From Candidatus Aminicenantota bacterium (GTDB lineage: Bacteria; Acidobacteriota; Aminicenantia; Aminicenantales; UBA4085): a stretch of DNA of 37,693 nt. This document shows positions 30,577-37,693 of this stretch, piece by piece. The notes under the pieces were generated by a model. That model was not told the DNA's origin. It searched no databases and saw only the letters and a list, made by a program, of their open reading frames with translations. The DNA lies in the NCBI GenBank assembly GCA_022866045.1, contig JALHTW010000142.1:1-37693 (forward strand), written 5' to 3'. A program made the position numbers and the translations under genes. Within the stretch, counting starts at the first letter, position 1. Every line of letters begins with the position of its first letter.

Positions 30577-32627
30577 AGATCAGCTTGGCCTGGCTTAGGG
30601 AGTATGTGGACGTAGAAAGTCCGCTCCCCGAATTTCTCGACCGGTTGACCATGATCGGCCTCGTCGTCGAAGAATGGAAGGAGATAAACGGCGACATCAT
30701 CCTCGACGTCGAGACCTACGCCAACCGGCCCGACACGCTCGGCCACCTCGGCATGGCCCGTGAAGTCGCGGCCATGCTCCGCTCGTCCCTGAAGGAACAG
30801 ACCTGGCCCTTGACCGAGCTCCCGGCCAAAACGTCCGCGTTCGTCGATGTCCAGATCCTGGACGAGGACCTCTGCCCCCGGTACTGCGGGATCGTCGTCA
30901 CGGGGGTCAAAACGGGACCATCGCCAGATTGGCTCCGGGCTAAGATCGAGGCCATGGGCCTCCGGCCTATCAACAACGTCGTCGATGTCACGAATTACGT
31001 CCTATTCGCGACGGGCCAGCCCATTCACGCCTTCGACCTGGCGAAGATCGCCGGGCCGCGCCTTGCCATCCGCCGGGCCAAGAAAGGCGAGGCCATCCGG
31101 ACGCTCGAAGGCAAAACTGTAGCGCTTTCGACCGATATGCTCGTGATCGCCGACGAGAAGAGGCCCGTGGCCATCGCCGGCGTTATCGGCGGCGAGGAAT
31201 CGGCCGTCACGGATGCGACCCAGGACGTGTTCATCGAGAGCGCCACCTTCGACCCGGTGTCCGTGCGTAAGACGCGCAAGGCGCTTGAGATCCAGACCGA
31301 TGCCTGCTACAGGTTCGAACGCGGCGCGGACATCGCTTTTGCGCCGCAGGCCGCGATCATGGCCGCCTCTCTCCTCACCCAGTTCGGCGGAAAAGCGGCC
31401 AAAGAGCCCGTCGACATCTATCCCAAGCCGCGCAAGCTCAAGGAAATCGTCCTCCGCGGCCGGCGGATCTCGGACCTCCTCGGTGTCGACATCGACGACG
31501 AGTTCGTGGAAATGACGCTCGGAGACCTCGGCTTCGGCCTCACGGCCAATCAGCACAGTATTTGGCGCGTTCAGGTCCCGTCCTTTCGCGTGGACATCGA
31601 GCGCGAAGCCGATCTCATCGAAGAGATCGCGCGCTTTTACGGCTACGACAAGATCCCGGTCGTTGTCCCGCCGCTCGAAGTCCTCGAGGCCGTTCCCTCG
31701 GACAGGGAAAAGATCCAAAAGCTCAGCCAGGCCCTCTTTCATCACGGGTTCGACGAGGTCATCAACCAGAGCTTCGCCGATCCCGAAAAAGAGGCCGTTT
31801 TTCGGAGCGGCAAAGCCCCCGTCGAGATCCGCAACCCCATTTCCACAAAGGCCTCGCTCCTCCGAACGACCCTCCTCGGCGGTCTTCTTGAAAACACCGC
31901 CTGGAACAGGAACCGGGGAACAGAGGGCGTTCACATTTTTGAGATCGGGAACATCTATTTCCGGAACGAAGATGCCACGGCCGAAAAGCTTCATCTCGGC
32001 CTTTCCACGACTGGCCCGCTCGGGACGCCGCATTGGAAGGGGAGGCCGGGGGAGGCCAATTTCTTCCATTTAAAGGGCGCCGTGGAAGCCTGCCTGGAGA
32101 GTCTGCGGTATGCGCCGTTCTCCTTCAAAGAGGACGGCCATCCGTTCTTCGAAGAAGATTATTCTTTGGCGGTTCTCTATAAGGGGGAGAAGATCGGCCG
32201 GATGGGGCAAGTCCACAGCCGCCTGCTCGACCTTTATTCGCTCGGAGGCCCCGTCTACGCGGCCGAGCTCGACCTAGATCTTCTCTTCGGCAAGCAGCCC
32301 AGGCCTTTCGAATACGTCCCGCCACCCAAGTTCCCGAGTGTCGTGCGCGACCTCTCATTCCTCGTGGACCGGGACGTTCCTTTCCAGGAAATCAAGCAGG
32401 CCCTCGACAAGATGGTCGTGCCCTATCTCGAGGAATTCAGCATCATCGACCATTATGCGGGAGGAAGGATCCCCAGGGACAAGAAGAGCTTGTCGCTGCG
32501 CTTCACGTTCCGCAATCCCAAAGCGACGCTCCTGGCCAAGGACGTGGACAAGGCCGAGCAGAAGATCATCAAAAACCTCAAGTCCGCCTTTAAAATTCAA
32601 CTCAGAGAAGGAGGGGAATCCCCGTGA
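30573..32627 (+). CDS. pheT: Phenylalanyl-tRNA synthetase, beta subunit, short form
   Basis: The 684-residue product is about 110 residues shorter than typical PheT. It opens [15 protein letters not shown], then jumps straight to ILDVETYANRPDTLGHLGMAREVAAML, so the OB-fold tRNA-binding (EMAP-like) domain that usually sits between them is missing. The B3/B4 editing region (VVDVTNYVLFATGQPIHAFD near 133, GGEESAVTD near 206), B5 (DLLGVDIDDEFVEMTLGDLGF near 304), the catalytic-like core and the C-terminal ferredoxin-fold anticodon domain (KFPSVVRDLSFLVDRDVPF to the end) are all present. It overlaps both neighbours by 4 bp. Confidence 0.95.
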   Translation: MKISLAWLREYVDVESPLPEFLDRLTMIGLVVEEWKEINGDIILDVETYANRPDTLGHLGMAREVAAMLRSSLKEQTWPLTELPAKTSAFVDVQILDEDLCPRYCGIVVTGVKTGPSPDWLRAKIEAMGLRPINNVVDVTNYVLFATGQPIHAFDLAKIAGPRLAIRRAKKGEAIRTLEGKTVALSTDMLVIADEKRPVAIAGVIGGEESAVTDATQDVFIESATFDPVSVRKTRKALEIQTDACYRFERGADIAFAPQAAIMAASLLTQFGGKAAKEPVDIYPKPRKLKEIVLRGRRISDLLGVDIDDEFVEMTLGDLGFGLTANQHSIWRVQVPSFRVDIEREADLIEEIARFYGYDKIPVVVPPLEVLEAVPSDREKIQKLSQALFHHGFDEVINQSFADPEKEAVFRSGKAPVEIRNPISTKASLLRTTLLGGLLENTAWNRNRGTEGVHIFEIGNIYFRNEDATAEKLHLGLSTTGPLGTPHWKGRPGEANFFHLKGAVEACLESLRYAPFSFKEDGHPFFEEDYSLAVLYKGEKIGRMGQVHSRLLDLYSLGGPVYAAELDLDLLFGKQPRPFEYVPPPKFPSVVRDLSFLVDRDVPFQEIKQALDKMVVPYLEEFSIIDHYAGGRIPRDKKSLSLRFTFRNPKATLLAKDVDKAEQKIIKNLKSAFKIQLREGGESP

Positions 32628-32884
32628 CCACCGAACTTGACCGGATGAAGATTTTAGAAGGCAAGATCAGCCATGTCATCGAGTATATCAATAAGCTGAC
32701 CGCCGAGAACGAGAAGCTGAAGCAGCAGATCAAGGACCTTCGTGTTGAGAAGAAGGACACGGAAGAGCTGGCCAAGCGGGCCGGAAAGCTTGACGAAGAC
32801 CTCAAAAGATACGAAAATGAAAGAGACCTCGTTCGAGGGAAGGTCGAGGCTATCATCACTCAGATCGACAAGCTCGGCATATGA
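32624..32884 (+). CDS. Small coiled-coil protein, ZapB-like
   Basis: The 86-residue protein is almost wholly heptad-patterned (KISHVIEYINKLTAENEKLKQQIKDLRVEKKD), like ZapB or similar cell-division coiled coils. GTG 32624 overlaps the pheT stop, and its stop overlaps the zapA start by 4 bp. Being translated directly before zapA suggests it works with ZapA at the Z-ring. Coiled coils look alike, so true orthology to ZapB is not shown. Confidence 0.7.
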   Translation: MTTELDRMKILEGKISHVIEYINKLTAENEKLKQQIKDLRVEKKDTEELAKRAGKLDEDLKRYENERDLVRGKVEAIITQIDKLGI

Positions 32885-33210
32885 TTGACAAGATCATCGA
32901 AATCGAAATTTTCGGACGAACATATAAAATACGAGTCAAAGGCGAAGAGGACGAGAAATACATCAGCCATTTGACGTCCTATGTTGATCAGAAGATGCAG
33001 GAGATTGCAGTGAAATCGAAATCCACGGACGCGCTCAAGATCGCCGTCTTGGCGGCCTTGAACATCGCGGACGAATATTTCTTGAGCCAGAAGAGGTTCG
33101 ATCAACTCGAAGACGTCATCGGCCAGATGGAAACCGAAATGGAAAATCTGGAGAAGAATTTTTTCAAAGATGACCAAGCGTACCCCGACATCGAAAAAGC
33201 GATATCTTAA
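32881..33210 (+). CDS. zapA: Cell division protein ZapA
   Basis: ZapA binds and bundles FtsZ filaments. The 109-residue protein has the family start (KIIEIEIFGRTYKIRVKGEEDEKYISHLTSYVDQKMQEI) and the long C-terminal helix (LKIAVLAALNIADEYFLSQKRFDQLEDVI). It follows pheT and the coiled-coil gene, a common zapA place. No 6S RNA fits in the 116-bp gap that follows. Confidence 0.88.
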   Translation: MIDKIIEIEIFGRTYKIRVKGEEDEKYISHLTSYVDQKMQEIAVKSKSTDALKIAVLAALNIADEYFLSQKRFDQLEDVIGQMETEMENLEKNFFKDDQAYPDIEKAIS

Positions 33211-33326
33211 GATGGAAATAGCCCCACACGTGTCCATAGAGTGTCCGCCGGGGACGCCGGCTTCCTAAGCGTATCCGGCTTCTTCTTACTTCTCCTCGCC
33301 TTGGCTCCTGCAGGAGGTGAATTGCC

Positions 33327-34889
33327 GTGAACATCATTTATTACACAGGCCTTGCCGTTCTCATCGTCCTGGCCGCCCTGATCATAATCATCCTGCTCAA
33401 GAAGAATGCAGGAACCCGAGGGCTTCTGCGGGCCGGCCAAGAAGCCAAGGAGATCCTGGAACAAGCCAAGATCCAGGCCGAAAAGATCACCCGGGACGTC
33501 CAGCAGCAGGCGAAGGAGAAGCTCGCTTCCGTCGACGCGGAGTTCGAGCAACGAACCCGCGAGAAGTACCGCAAGATCAACGAGATGGAGCGGCGCCTGA
33601 TCCACAAAGAGGAGAACCTGGAGCGGAAATTCCAGGGTCTGGACCGGAAGGAGCGCGAGATCTCCGCTAAGGAGAACCGCATCTCCCAACGCGAGAAAGA
33701 GCTCGACCTCCAGGAAGAAAAGGTGAATGCCCTCGTCAAGAAGCAGATGGAGGAGCTGGAGCGGATCGCCGGCCTGTCCCAGGAAGAGGCGAAGAGCCAG
33801 CTGATCAAAAAGATCGAGGACGAGGCGCGCCTTGAATCCTTTGAGGTCGTACGCCGGGTCGAAGAGGAAACGCGGACCAAGAGCCGGCAGATCGCCGGCG
33901 AGATCATCGGCCAGGCCATCCAGCGGTCGGCGGCCGAGCACGTCGTCGAGACGACCGTATCGGTCGTGGACCTGCCGTCCGAAGACATGAAGGGGCGAAT
34001 CATCGGCCGCGAAGGCCGGAACATCCGGGCCCTCGAGATGGCGACGGGCGTCGATATCATCGTCGACGACACTCCCGAGGCCGTCATCCTCTCCAGCTTC
34101 GATCCGATCCGGCGCGAAACGGCGCGCCTCGCGATCCAGAAACTTGTTGTGGACGGACGGATCCATCCGGCCCGGATCGAGGACATCGTCGAGAACGTCC
34201 GGGCCGAGCTCGAGGAGAAGATCCGCCAGGAAGGCGAGTCGGTCGCCTACGAGCTCCGAGTGCAGAACCTTCATCCCGAGTTGATCAAGCTCCTGGGGAA
34301 GCTGCGCTTCAGGACGAGCTACGGCCAGAACGTCCTCCAGCATTCCAAGGAAGTGGCCTTCCTGGCGGCCGCCATGGCCAGTGAGCTGGGGCTTAATACC
34401 AACGTGGCGTTGCGCGCCGGCCTTCTCCACGACATCGGGAAGGCCGTGGACAGGGAAGTTGAGGGAACACACACCGAGCTCAGCGTCGAGCTCTGCCGCA
34501 AGTACGGCGAGTCCGAGGCCGTGATCCAGGCGATCGCCAGCCACCACCGCGACGTGGACTTCCCTTCGATCGAGGCTGTCCTTGTCCAGTCTGCGGACAC
34601 CTTGTCCGCTGCCCGGCCGGGCGCCCGCCGCGAGCTTCTCGAATCTTACATCAAGCGGCTCGAGAAGCTCGAAGGTCTGGCCAAGTCTTTCGACGGCGTT
34701 TCTAAGGCGTTCGCCCTCCAGGCCGGCCGGGAGATCCGGATCATGGTCGAAGCCCAAAAGGTTTCGGACGACAGGGCGGCGCTCATCGCCAAGGACATCG
34801 CGACGAAGATCAAGAACGAGCTCGACTATCCGGGGCAGATCAAGGTCACCGTCATCCGCGAAATGAGGGCCGTGGAATATGCCCGGTAA
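33327..34889 (+). CDS. rny: Ribonuclease Y
   Basis: A membrane-anchored endoribonuclease that starts mRNA decay. The 520 residues show, in order: one N-terminal transmembrane helix (about 4-24, [20 protein letters not shown]), a long charged coiled coil (about 35-195), a KH domain with [28 protein letters not shown] near 224-251, and an HD domain ([17 protein letters not shown] and [10 protein letters not shown] near 335-371). GTG 33327 has AGGAGG upstream. The site lies in the palindrome CTCCTGCAGGAG (33305-33316), which could partly mask it. ymdB follows with an 11-bp overlap, a pairing known from Bacillus. Confidence 0.96.
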   Translation: MNIIYYTGLAVLIVLAALIIIILLKKNAGTRGLLRAGQEAKEILEQAKIQAEKITRDVQQQAKEKLASVDAEFEQRTREKYRKINEMERRLIHKEENLERKFQGLDRKEREISAKENRISQREKELDLQEEKVNALVKKQMEELERIAGLSQEEAKSQLIKKIEDEARLESFEVVRRVEEETRTKSRQIAGEIIGQAIQRSAAEHVVETTVSVVDLPSEDMKGRIIGREGRNIRALEMATGVDIIVDDTPEAVILSSFDPIRRETARLAIQKLVVDGRIHPARIEDIVENVRAELEEKIRQEGESVAYELRVQNLHPELIKLLGKLRFRTSYGQNVLQHSKEVAFLAAAMASELGLNTNVALRAGLLHDIGKAVDREVEGTHTELSVELCRKYGESEAVIQAIASHHRDVDFPSIEAVLVQSADTLSAARPGARRELLESYIKRLEKLEGLAKSFDGVSKAFALQAGREIRIMVEAQKVSDDRAALIAKDIATKIKNELDYPGQIKVTVIREMRAVEYAR

Positions 34890-35688
34890 GATCGGTGTCC
34901 TTTTCATCGGCGATATCCTAGGCCGTCCTGGCCGGAACGCGCTGAAGAGGAGCCTTCCGCAGCTTGTGAAGAAGTTCGCTCCGACGCTTATCATCGCCAA
35001 CGGCGAGAACGCCGCAGGAGGCGTCGGCATTACAGAAGACATCGGGGAGGACCTGTTCGCCTTCGTCGATGTCCTGACGTCGGGCAACCACGTCTGGGAC
35101 AAGAAGGAAGCGCTGGCTTATCTCGATAAGGAGCCGCGGCTGTTGCGGCCGGCGAACTACCCGCCCCAAAACCCGGGGAAGGGCGTCTATGTTGCGACCG
35201 ACGCCGAGGGACGGAAGGTTGGCGTGTTGAACCTGCAGGGCCGCGTGTTCATGGAAGCGCTCGACTGCCCGTTCCGTGCGGCCGATGTAGAGATCGAAAA
35301 GCTCCGCCGCGAAACGCCGGCTGTCATCGTCGATTTCCATGCTGAGGCGAGCTCGGAAAAGCAGGCCATGGGCTGGTACCTTGATGGACGGGCGTCGGCG
35401 GTCATCGGGACGCACACGCACGTGCCGACGGCGGATGAGCGGGTGCTCCCGGGCGGGACGGCTTACATTACGGACGCCGGCATGGCCGGTGCCCTAAATT
35501 CGGTCATCGGCATGAAGCGGGAGCAGGCCCTTCAGAAGTTCCTGACGGGCCGGCCGCAGCGTTTCGAGCCGGCGAAAGACGGCGTGTTCCTGTCCGCCGT
35601 GCATATCGAGATTGACGCCGACACGGGAAAGGCGCTTTCGATACGACGGGAAATTATCCGAGAAGCCGAGGACGACGTTGAAGAGTGA
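34879..35688 (+). CDS. ymdB: YmdB family metallophosphoesterase
   Basis: A 269-residue calcineurin-like phosphodiesterase of the TIGR00282/YmdB group. The two-iron site is formed by [10 protein letters not shown] near 10, NGENAAGG near 40, [12 protein letters not shown] near 68, [20 protein letters not shown] near 152 and [11 protein letters not shown] near 176. Bacillus YmdB cleaves cyclic nucleotides and affects biofilm and motility decisions; it is encoded next to rny, as here. Its natural substrate in this organism is unknown. Confidence 0.93.
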   Translation: MPGKIGVLFIGDILGRPGRNALKRSLPQLVKKFAPTLIIANGENAAGGVGITEDIGEDLFAFVDVLTSGNHVWDKKEALAYLDKEPRLLRPANYPPQNPGKGVYVATDAEGRKVGVLNLQGRVFMEALDCPFRAADVEIEKLRRETPAVIVDFHAEASSEKQAMGWYLDGRASAVIGTHTHVPTADERVLPGGTAYITDAGMAGALNSVIGMKREQALQKFLTGRPQRFEPAKDGVFLSAVHIEIDADTGKALSIRREIIREAEDDVEE

Positions 35689-37027
35689 AAGCCTTGTCCT
35701 TCCGGACAAAGTTTACACGGTCAGCGAGATCACGAGTCTCATCAAGCTCGATCTTGAGACGAGCTTTCCGCTCGTCTGGGTTACGGGCGAGGTTTCGAAT
35801 TTCCATGCCCACTCCTCAGGCCATTGGTACTTTACGTTGAAAGACCCATCCTGCCAGCTCCAGGCTGTCATGTGGCGGAGCGATTCAGCCCGGGTCAAAT
35901 TTGATTTCAAAGATGGGCTGCAGCTCATCTGTCGCGGGCGGATTAACATCTATGCCCAGAGGAGTCAATACCAGCTCGTCGTCGATCTGGCCGAGCCTAA
36001 GGGCAAGGGCGCCCTCCAGCTCGCCTTCGAGCAGCTCAAGGAGAAGCTGCGGGCCGAAGGGCTTTTCGACCCCCAGCGAAAAAAGAAGCTGCCGCTCCTG
36101 CCCAAGAAGATCGGGATCGTGACCTCGCCGAGAGGCGCGGCCCTTGTCGATATCTTGCGGACGCTCGAGCGGCGGTTCGCGAAGCTCGAGATCCTGATCT
36201 ACCCGGCGCTCGTCCAGGGCGAAGGCGCCGCTGACCAGATCGTCGCGGGGATCGAATACCTCGGGAGCCGGGCCGACCTCGACGCGATCATCATCGGCCG
36301 CGGCGGCGGCTCGATTGAGGACCTCTGGGCGTTTAACGAAGAGAAGGTCGCGCGCGCCATCTTCCTCTGCCCGGTGCCGGTCATCTCTGCGGTCGGCCAC
36401 GAGGTGGACTTCACAATCGCCGACTTCGTCGCCGACATCCGCGCTTCGACGCCGACGGCGGCAGCCGAGATGGTCGTCGAAAAAGAGGAGGCGTTCACCG
36501 AGCGGATCGATAACCTGGAGCGCCGGGCTCTCCAGAGCATCAAATTCGCGATCCAGGGGCACAAACAGGGAGTCATAGCGCTCTCCCAGCACCGCATTTT
36601 CCAGAATTTCCGGGTCCGGCTGATGAACCGGGCCCAGTACATCGACGATCTCGAATCGAGAGCGTGGGAGGTCGTGCGCGGCGAGCAGAAAAAGATCGCC
36701 GAGGCGCGCGCCCGGACGATCCTGCTTCGGGAAAAAGCAGCGAGCCTCGTCCGCCACCTGCTGCGGGACCGGCTGGCTGCCTGGGAAAGGCTCTCGGCCA
36801 GCCTCCACGGCCAAAGCCCGCTCAATATCCTGAAAAAAGGGTATACCCTCTGCTGGACGGGCGATGGCCGCCGGGCCGTGACGGCCATCGAGGACGTCCG
36901 GGCCAACGACGAGATGCTCGTCTCTTTTTATAAAGGTGAATTCCGATGCCGCGTCGAGGACGTCGATCCCGAGACGCGGATCGAATCCCGTGCTGTCAAG
37001 GAAAAGGTCGGAGGAGGCTCATCATGA
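35678..37027 (+). CDS. xseA: Exodeoxyribonuclease VII, large subunit
   Basis: Catalytic subunit of the enzyme that degrades single-stranded DNA to oligonucleotides. I pick TTG 35678 because GAGGAC lies about 5 bases upstream and the N-terminus (KVYTVSEITSLIKLDLE) then fits the family; the frame itself is open from 35612. This gives 449 residues. The N-terminal OB fold includes VWVTGEVSNFHAHSSGHWYFTLKD. The catalytic core has KKIGIVTSPRGAALVDIL, IIGRGGGSIEDLWAFNEE and PVISAVGHEVDFTIADFVADIRASTPTAAAE. A long coiled coil follows, ending with the typical SPLNILKKGYTL and a short beta tail. ATGA overlap with xseB. Confidence 0.95.
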   Translation: MKSESLVLPDKVYTVSEITSLIKLDLETSFPLVWVTGEVSNFHAHSSGHWYFTLKDPSCQLQAVMWRSDSARVKFDFKDGLQLICRGRINIYAQRSQYQLVVDLAEPKGKGALQLAFEQLKEKLRAEGLFDPQRKKKLPLLPKKIGIVTSPRGAALVDILRTLERRFAKLEILIYPALVQGEGAADQIVAGIEYLGSRADLDAIIIGRGGGSIEDLWAFNEEKVARAIFLCPVPVISAVGHEVDFTIADFVADIRASTPTAAAEMVVEKEEAFTERIDNLERRALQSIKFAIQGHKQGVIALSQHRIFQNFRVRLMNRAQYIDDLESRAWEVVRGEQKKIAEARARTILLREKAASLVRHLLRDRLAAWERLSASLHGQSPLNILKKGYTLCWTGDGRRAVTAIEDVRANDEMLVSFYKGEFRCRVEDVDPETRIESRAVKEKVGGGSS

Positions 37028-37389
37028 AAGACAAAGACCTGAATTTTGAGAAAGCGCTGGCAGACCTTGAACAGATTGTCGAGAAGCTAGAGAAAGGCGG
37101 ATTCAGCCTGAACGAGTCATTGGGCCTTTTCGAGAAGGGCGTCAATCTCGCCCGCTTTCTGCGGGCCGAGCTCGAGAAGGCGGAGAAGAAGGTCGAGATC
37201 CTTCTCAAGGACGAGAAAGGCGGGCTCCACAGGGAGCCCTTCAGCCCGAACGAAGGAGAAGCCGGCCAAGGCTCCGAAGAGAAAGCGGAGGAGGGTGAAG
37301 GCGGGGAAGAGCCGGAGAAAAAAGGCCGGCCGCGGAGCGCGAAGAAGAGACCGGGCGGCGATGACGGAGACGACAAGCTGCCGTTTTGA
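37024..37389 (+). CDS. xseB: Exodeoxyribonuclease VII, small subunit with long charged tail
   Basis: The first ~70 residues are a normal XseB: NFEKALADLEQIVEKLEKGGFSLNESLGLFEKGVNLARF. The protein is 121 residues because of an extra Glu/Gly/Lys-rich disordered tail (from about residue 68 to the end), while XseB is usually 60-85. Several small subunits bind along the XseA coiled coil. The frame is open further upstream, but the 4-bp overlap with xseA supports ATG 37024. Confidence 0.92.
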   Translation: MKDKDLNFEKALADLEQIVEKLEKGGFSLNESLGLFEKGVNLARFLRAELEKAEKKVEILLKDEKGGLHREPFSPNEGEAGQGSEEKAEEGEGGEEPEKKGRPRSAKKRPGGDDGDDKLPF

Positions 37390-37438
37390 GGAAAAATGAT
37401 AGAAACGAGGGACATTGTTATCCGTCCGTCATTGCGGG

Positions 37439-37453
37439 GCCGGCGTAGCCGGC
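37439..37453. repeat. GCCGGC-GTA-GCCGGC hairpin between xseB and ispA
   Basis: A 6-bp perfect stem with a 3-base loop sits in the 114-bp gap. The surrounding CATTGCGGGG..GGCCATCTC pattern resembles common REP-type spacers. No T run follows, so it is a weak terminator at best. Confidence 0.35.
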
Positions 37454-37503
37454 TATGGCCATCTCGCTCATGTTCCGGGCCATAACATTATGCTCGTAAA
37501 GCT

Positions 37504-37693
37504 ATGACCATCGAACAAAGACTTGAACGTGACAAGAGGGCGATCGAGCGGGAGCTCGAGCGCATTCTCTCCCGCCGGAACACACTTCTCTTCCAGGCCA
37601 TGCGTTACAGCGTTCTCGGCGGCGGGAAAAGATATCGCCCTCTCCTTTGCCTGGCGACATCGGACTGTTTTGGCGCGGAGCCTGGCCCGATTA
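37504..37693 (+). CDS. ispA: Polyprenyl synthetase (geranyl/farnesyl diphosphate synthase), 5' part
   Basis: Only the first 63 codons are in the window. The frame opens MTIEQRLERDKRAIERELER and reaches FQAMRYSVLGGGKRYRPLLCLAT, the GGKR-RP motif that binds isopentenyl diphosphate in short-chain prenyl synthases. The gene commonly follows xseB, often with dxs next. The DDxxD motifs lie beyond the window, so chain length cannot be judged. Confidence 0.85.
   Translation, partial: MTIEQRLERDKRAIERELERILSRRNTLLFQAMRYSVLGGGKRYRPLLCLATSDCFGAEPGPI

Noticed and set aside
33211-33326. 6S RNA after zapA
   Set aside because: The 116-bp gap is too short and has no long closing stem or central bubble; only a weak GCCGG/CCGGC hairpin is present.

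Overview
This is a gene-dense chromosomal segment of moderately high GC with almost only housekeeping and core metabolic genes. Start codons are mixed (ATG, GTG, TTG and one ATT) and TGA is used as a normal stop. The gene content suggests an uncultured anaerobe related to Acidobacteriota / Candidatus Aminicenantes: etfBA, a NapH/NapG-like ferredoxin, archaeal-type phosphoglycerate mutase, type III pantothenate kinase, an OTC / carbamate kinase / cyclic-2,3-DPG-synthetase-like operon, and thrS-infC-rpmI-rplT-pheST-zapA followed by rny-ymdB-xseAB-ispA. That assignment is inference from gene content and style. There is no phage, CRISPR array or complete IS.

Layout. 1-436: no gene, hairpins only. 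437-2204 (+): electron transfer flavoprotein etfB-etfA, closed by a 10-bp bidirectional hairpin. 2235-5908 (-): envelope/redox operon of N-acetylmuramoyl-L-alanine amidase, Tat-exported DUF362 protein and a membrane polyferredoxin. 6018-7220 (-): apgM. 7475-12488 (+): guaA and dnaE. 12986-18096 (+): degenerate receiver-domain protein, birA, coaX, an unknown helical protein and RNase R. 18551-19324 (+): a stand-alone SelB-type winged-helix protein. 19412-24752 (-): a 9-bp inverted repeat over a promoter, then the cDPGS-like P-loop protein, arcC, OTC and a 704-aa unknown protein with an acidic, low-complexity tail. 24930-25591 (-): a YfcE-like phosphodiesterase and a doubtful small ORF. 25592-26296: repeat-filled spacer. 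26297-26371: tRNA-Val(GAC). 26538-37693 (+): translation, cell-division and RNA/DNA-metabolism superoperon, running off the window inside ispA.

Points of interest. (1) thrS carries an in-frame TGA exactly where the family has Gly, followed six bases later by a stem-loop. (2) infC has a hidden, well-placed Shine-Dalgarno and a rare AUU start 63 bp upstream of the first ATG, and its 3' end overlaps rpmI by 86 bp. (3) A 176-bp, fully palindromic MITE-like repeat occurs as two full copies (one with a perfect 6-bp direct flank) and one exact half copy. (4) A SelB C-terminal winged-helix protein lacks any GTPase domain. (5) Several other palindromic repeat families, one of which encodes the C-terminus of carbamate kinase. 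ThrRS and PheT both lack their usual accessory N-terminal domains (TGS and tRNA-binding OB fold).
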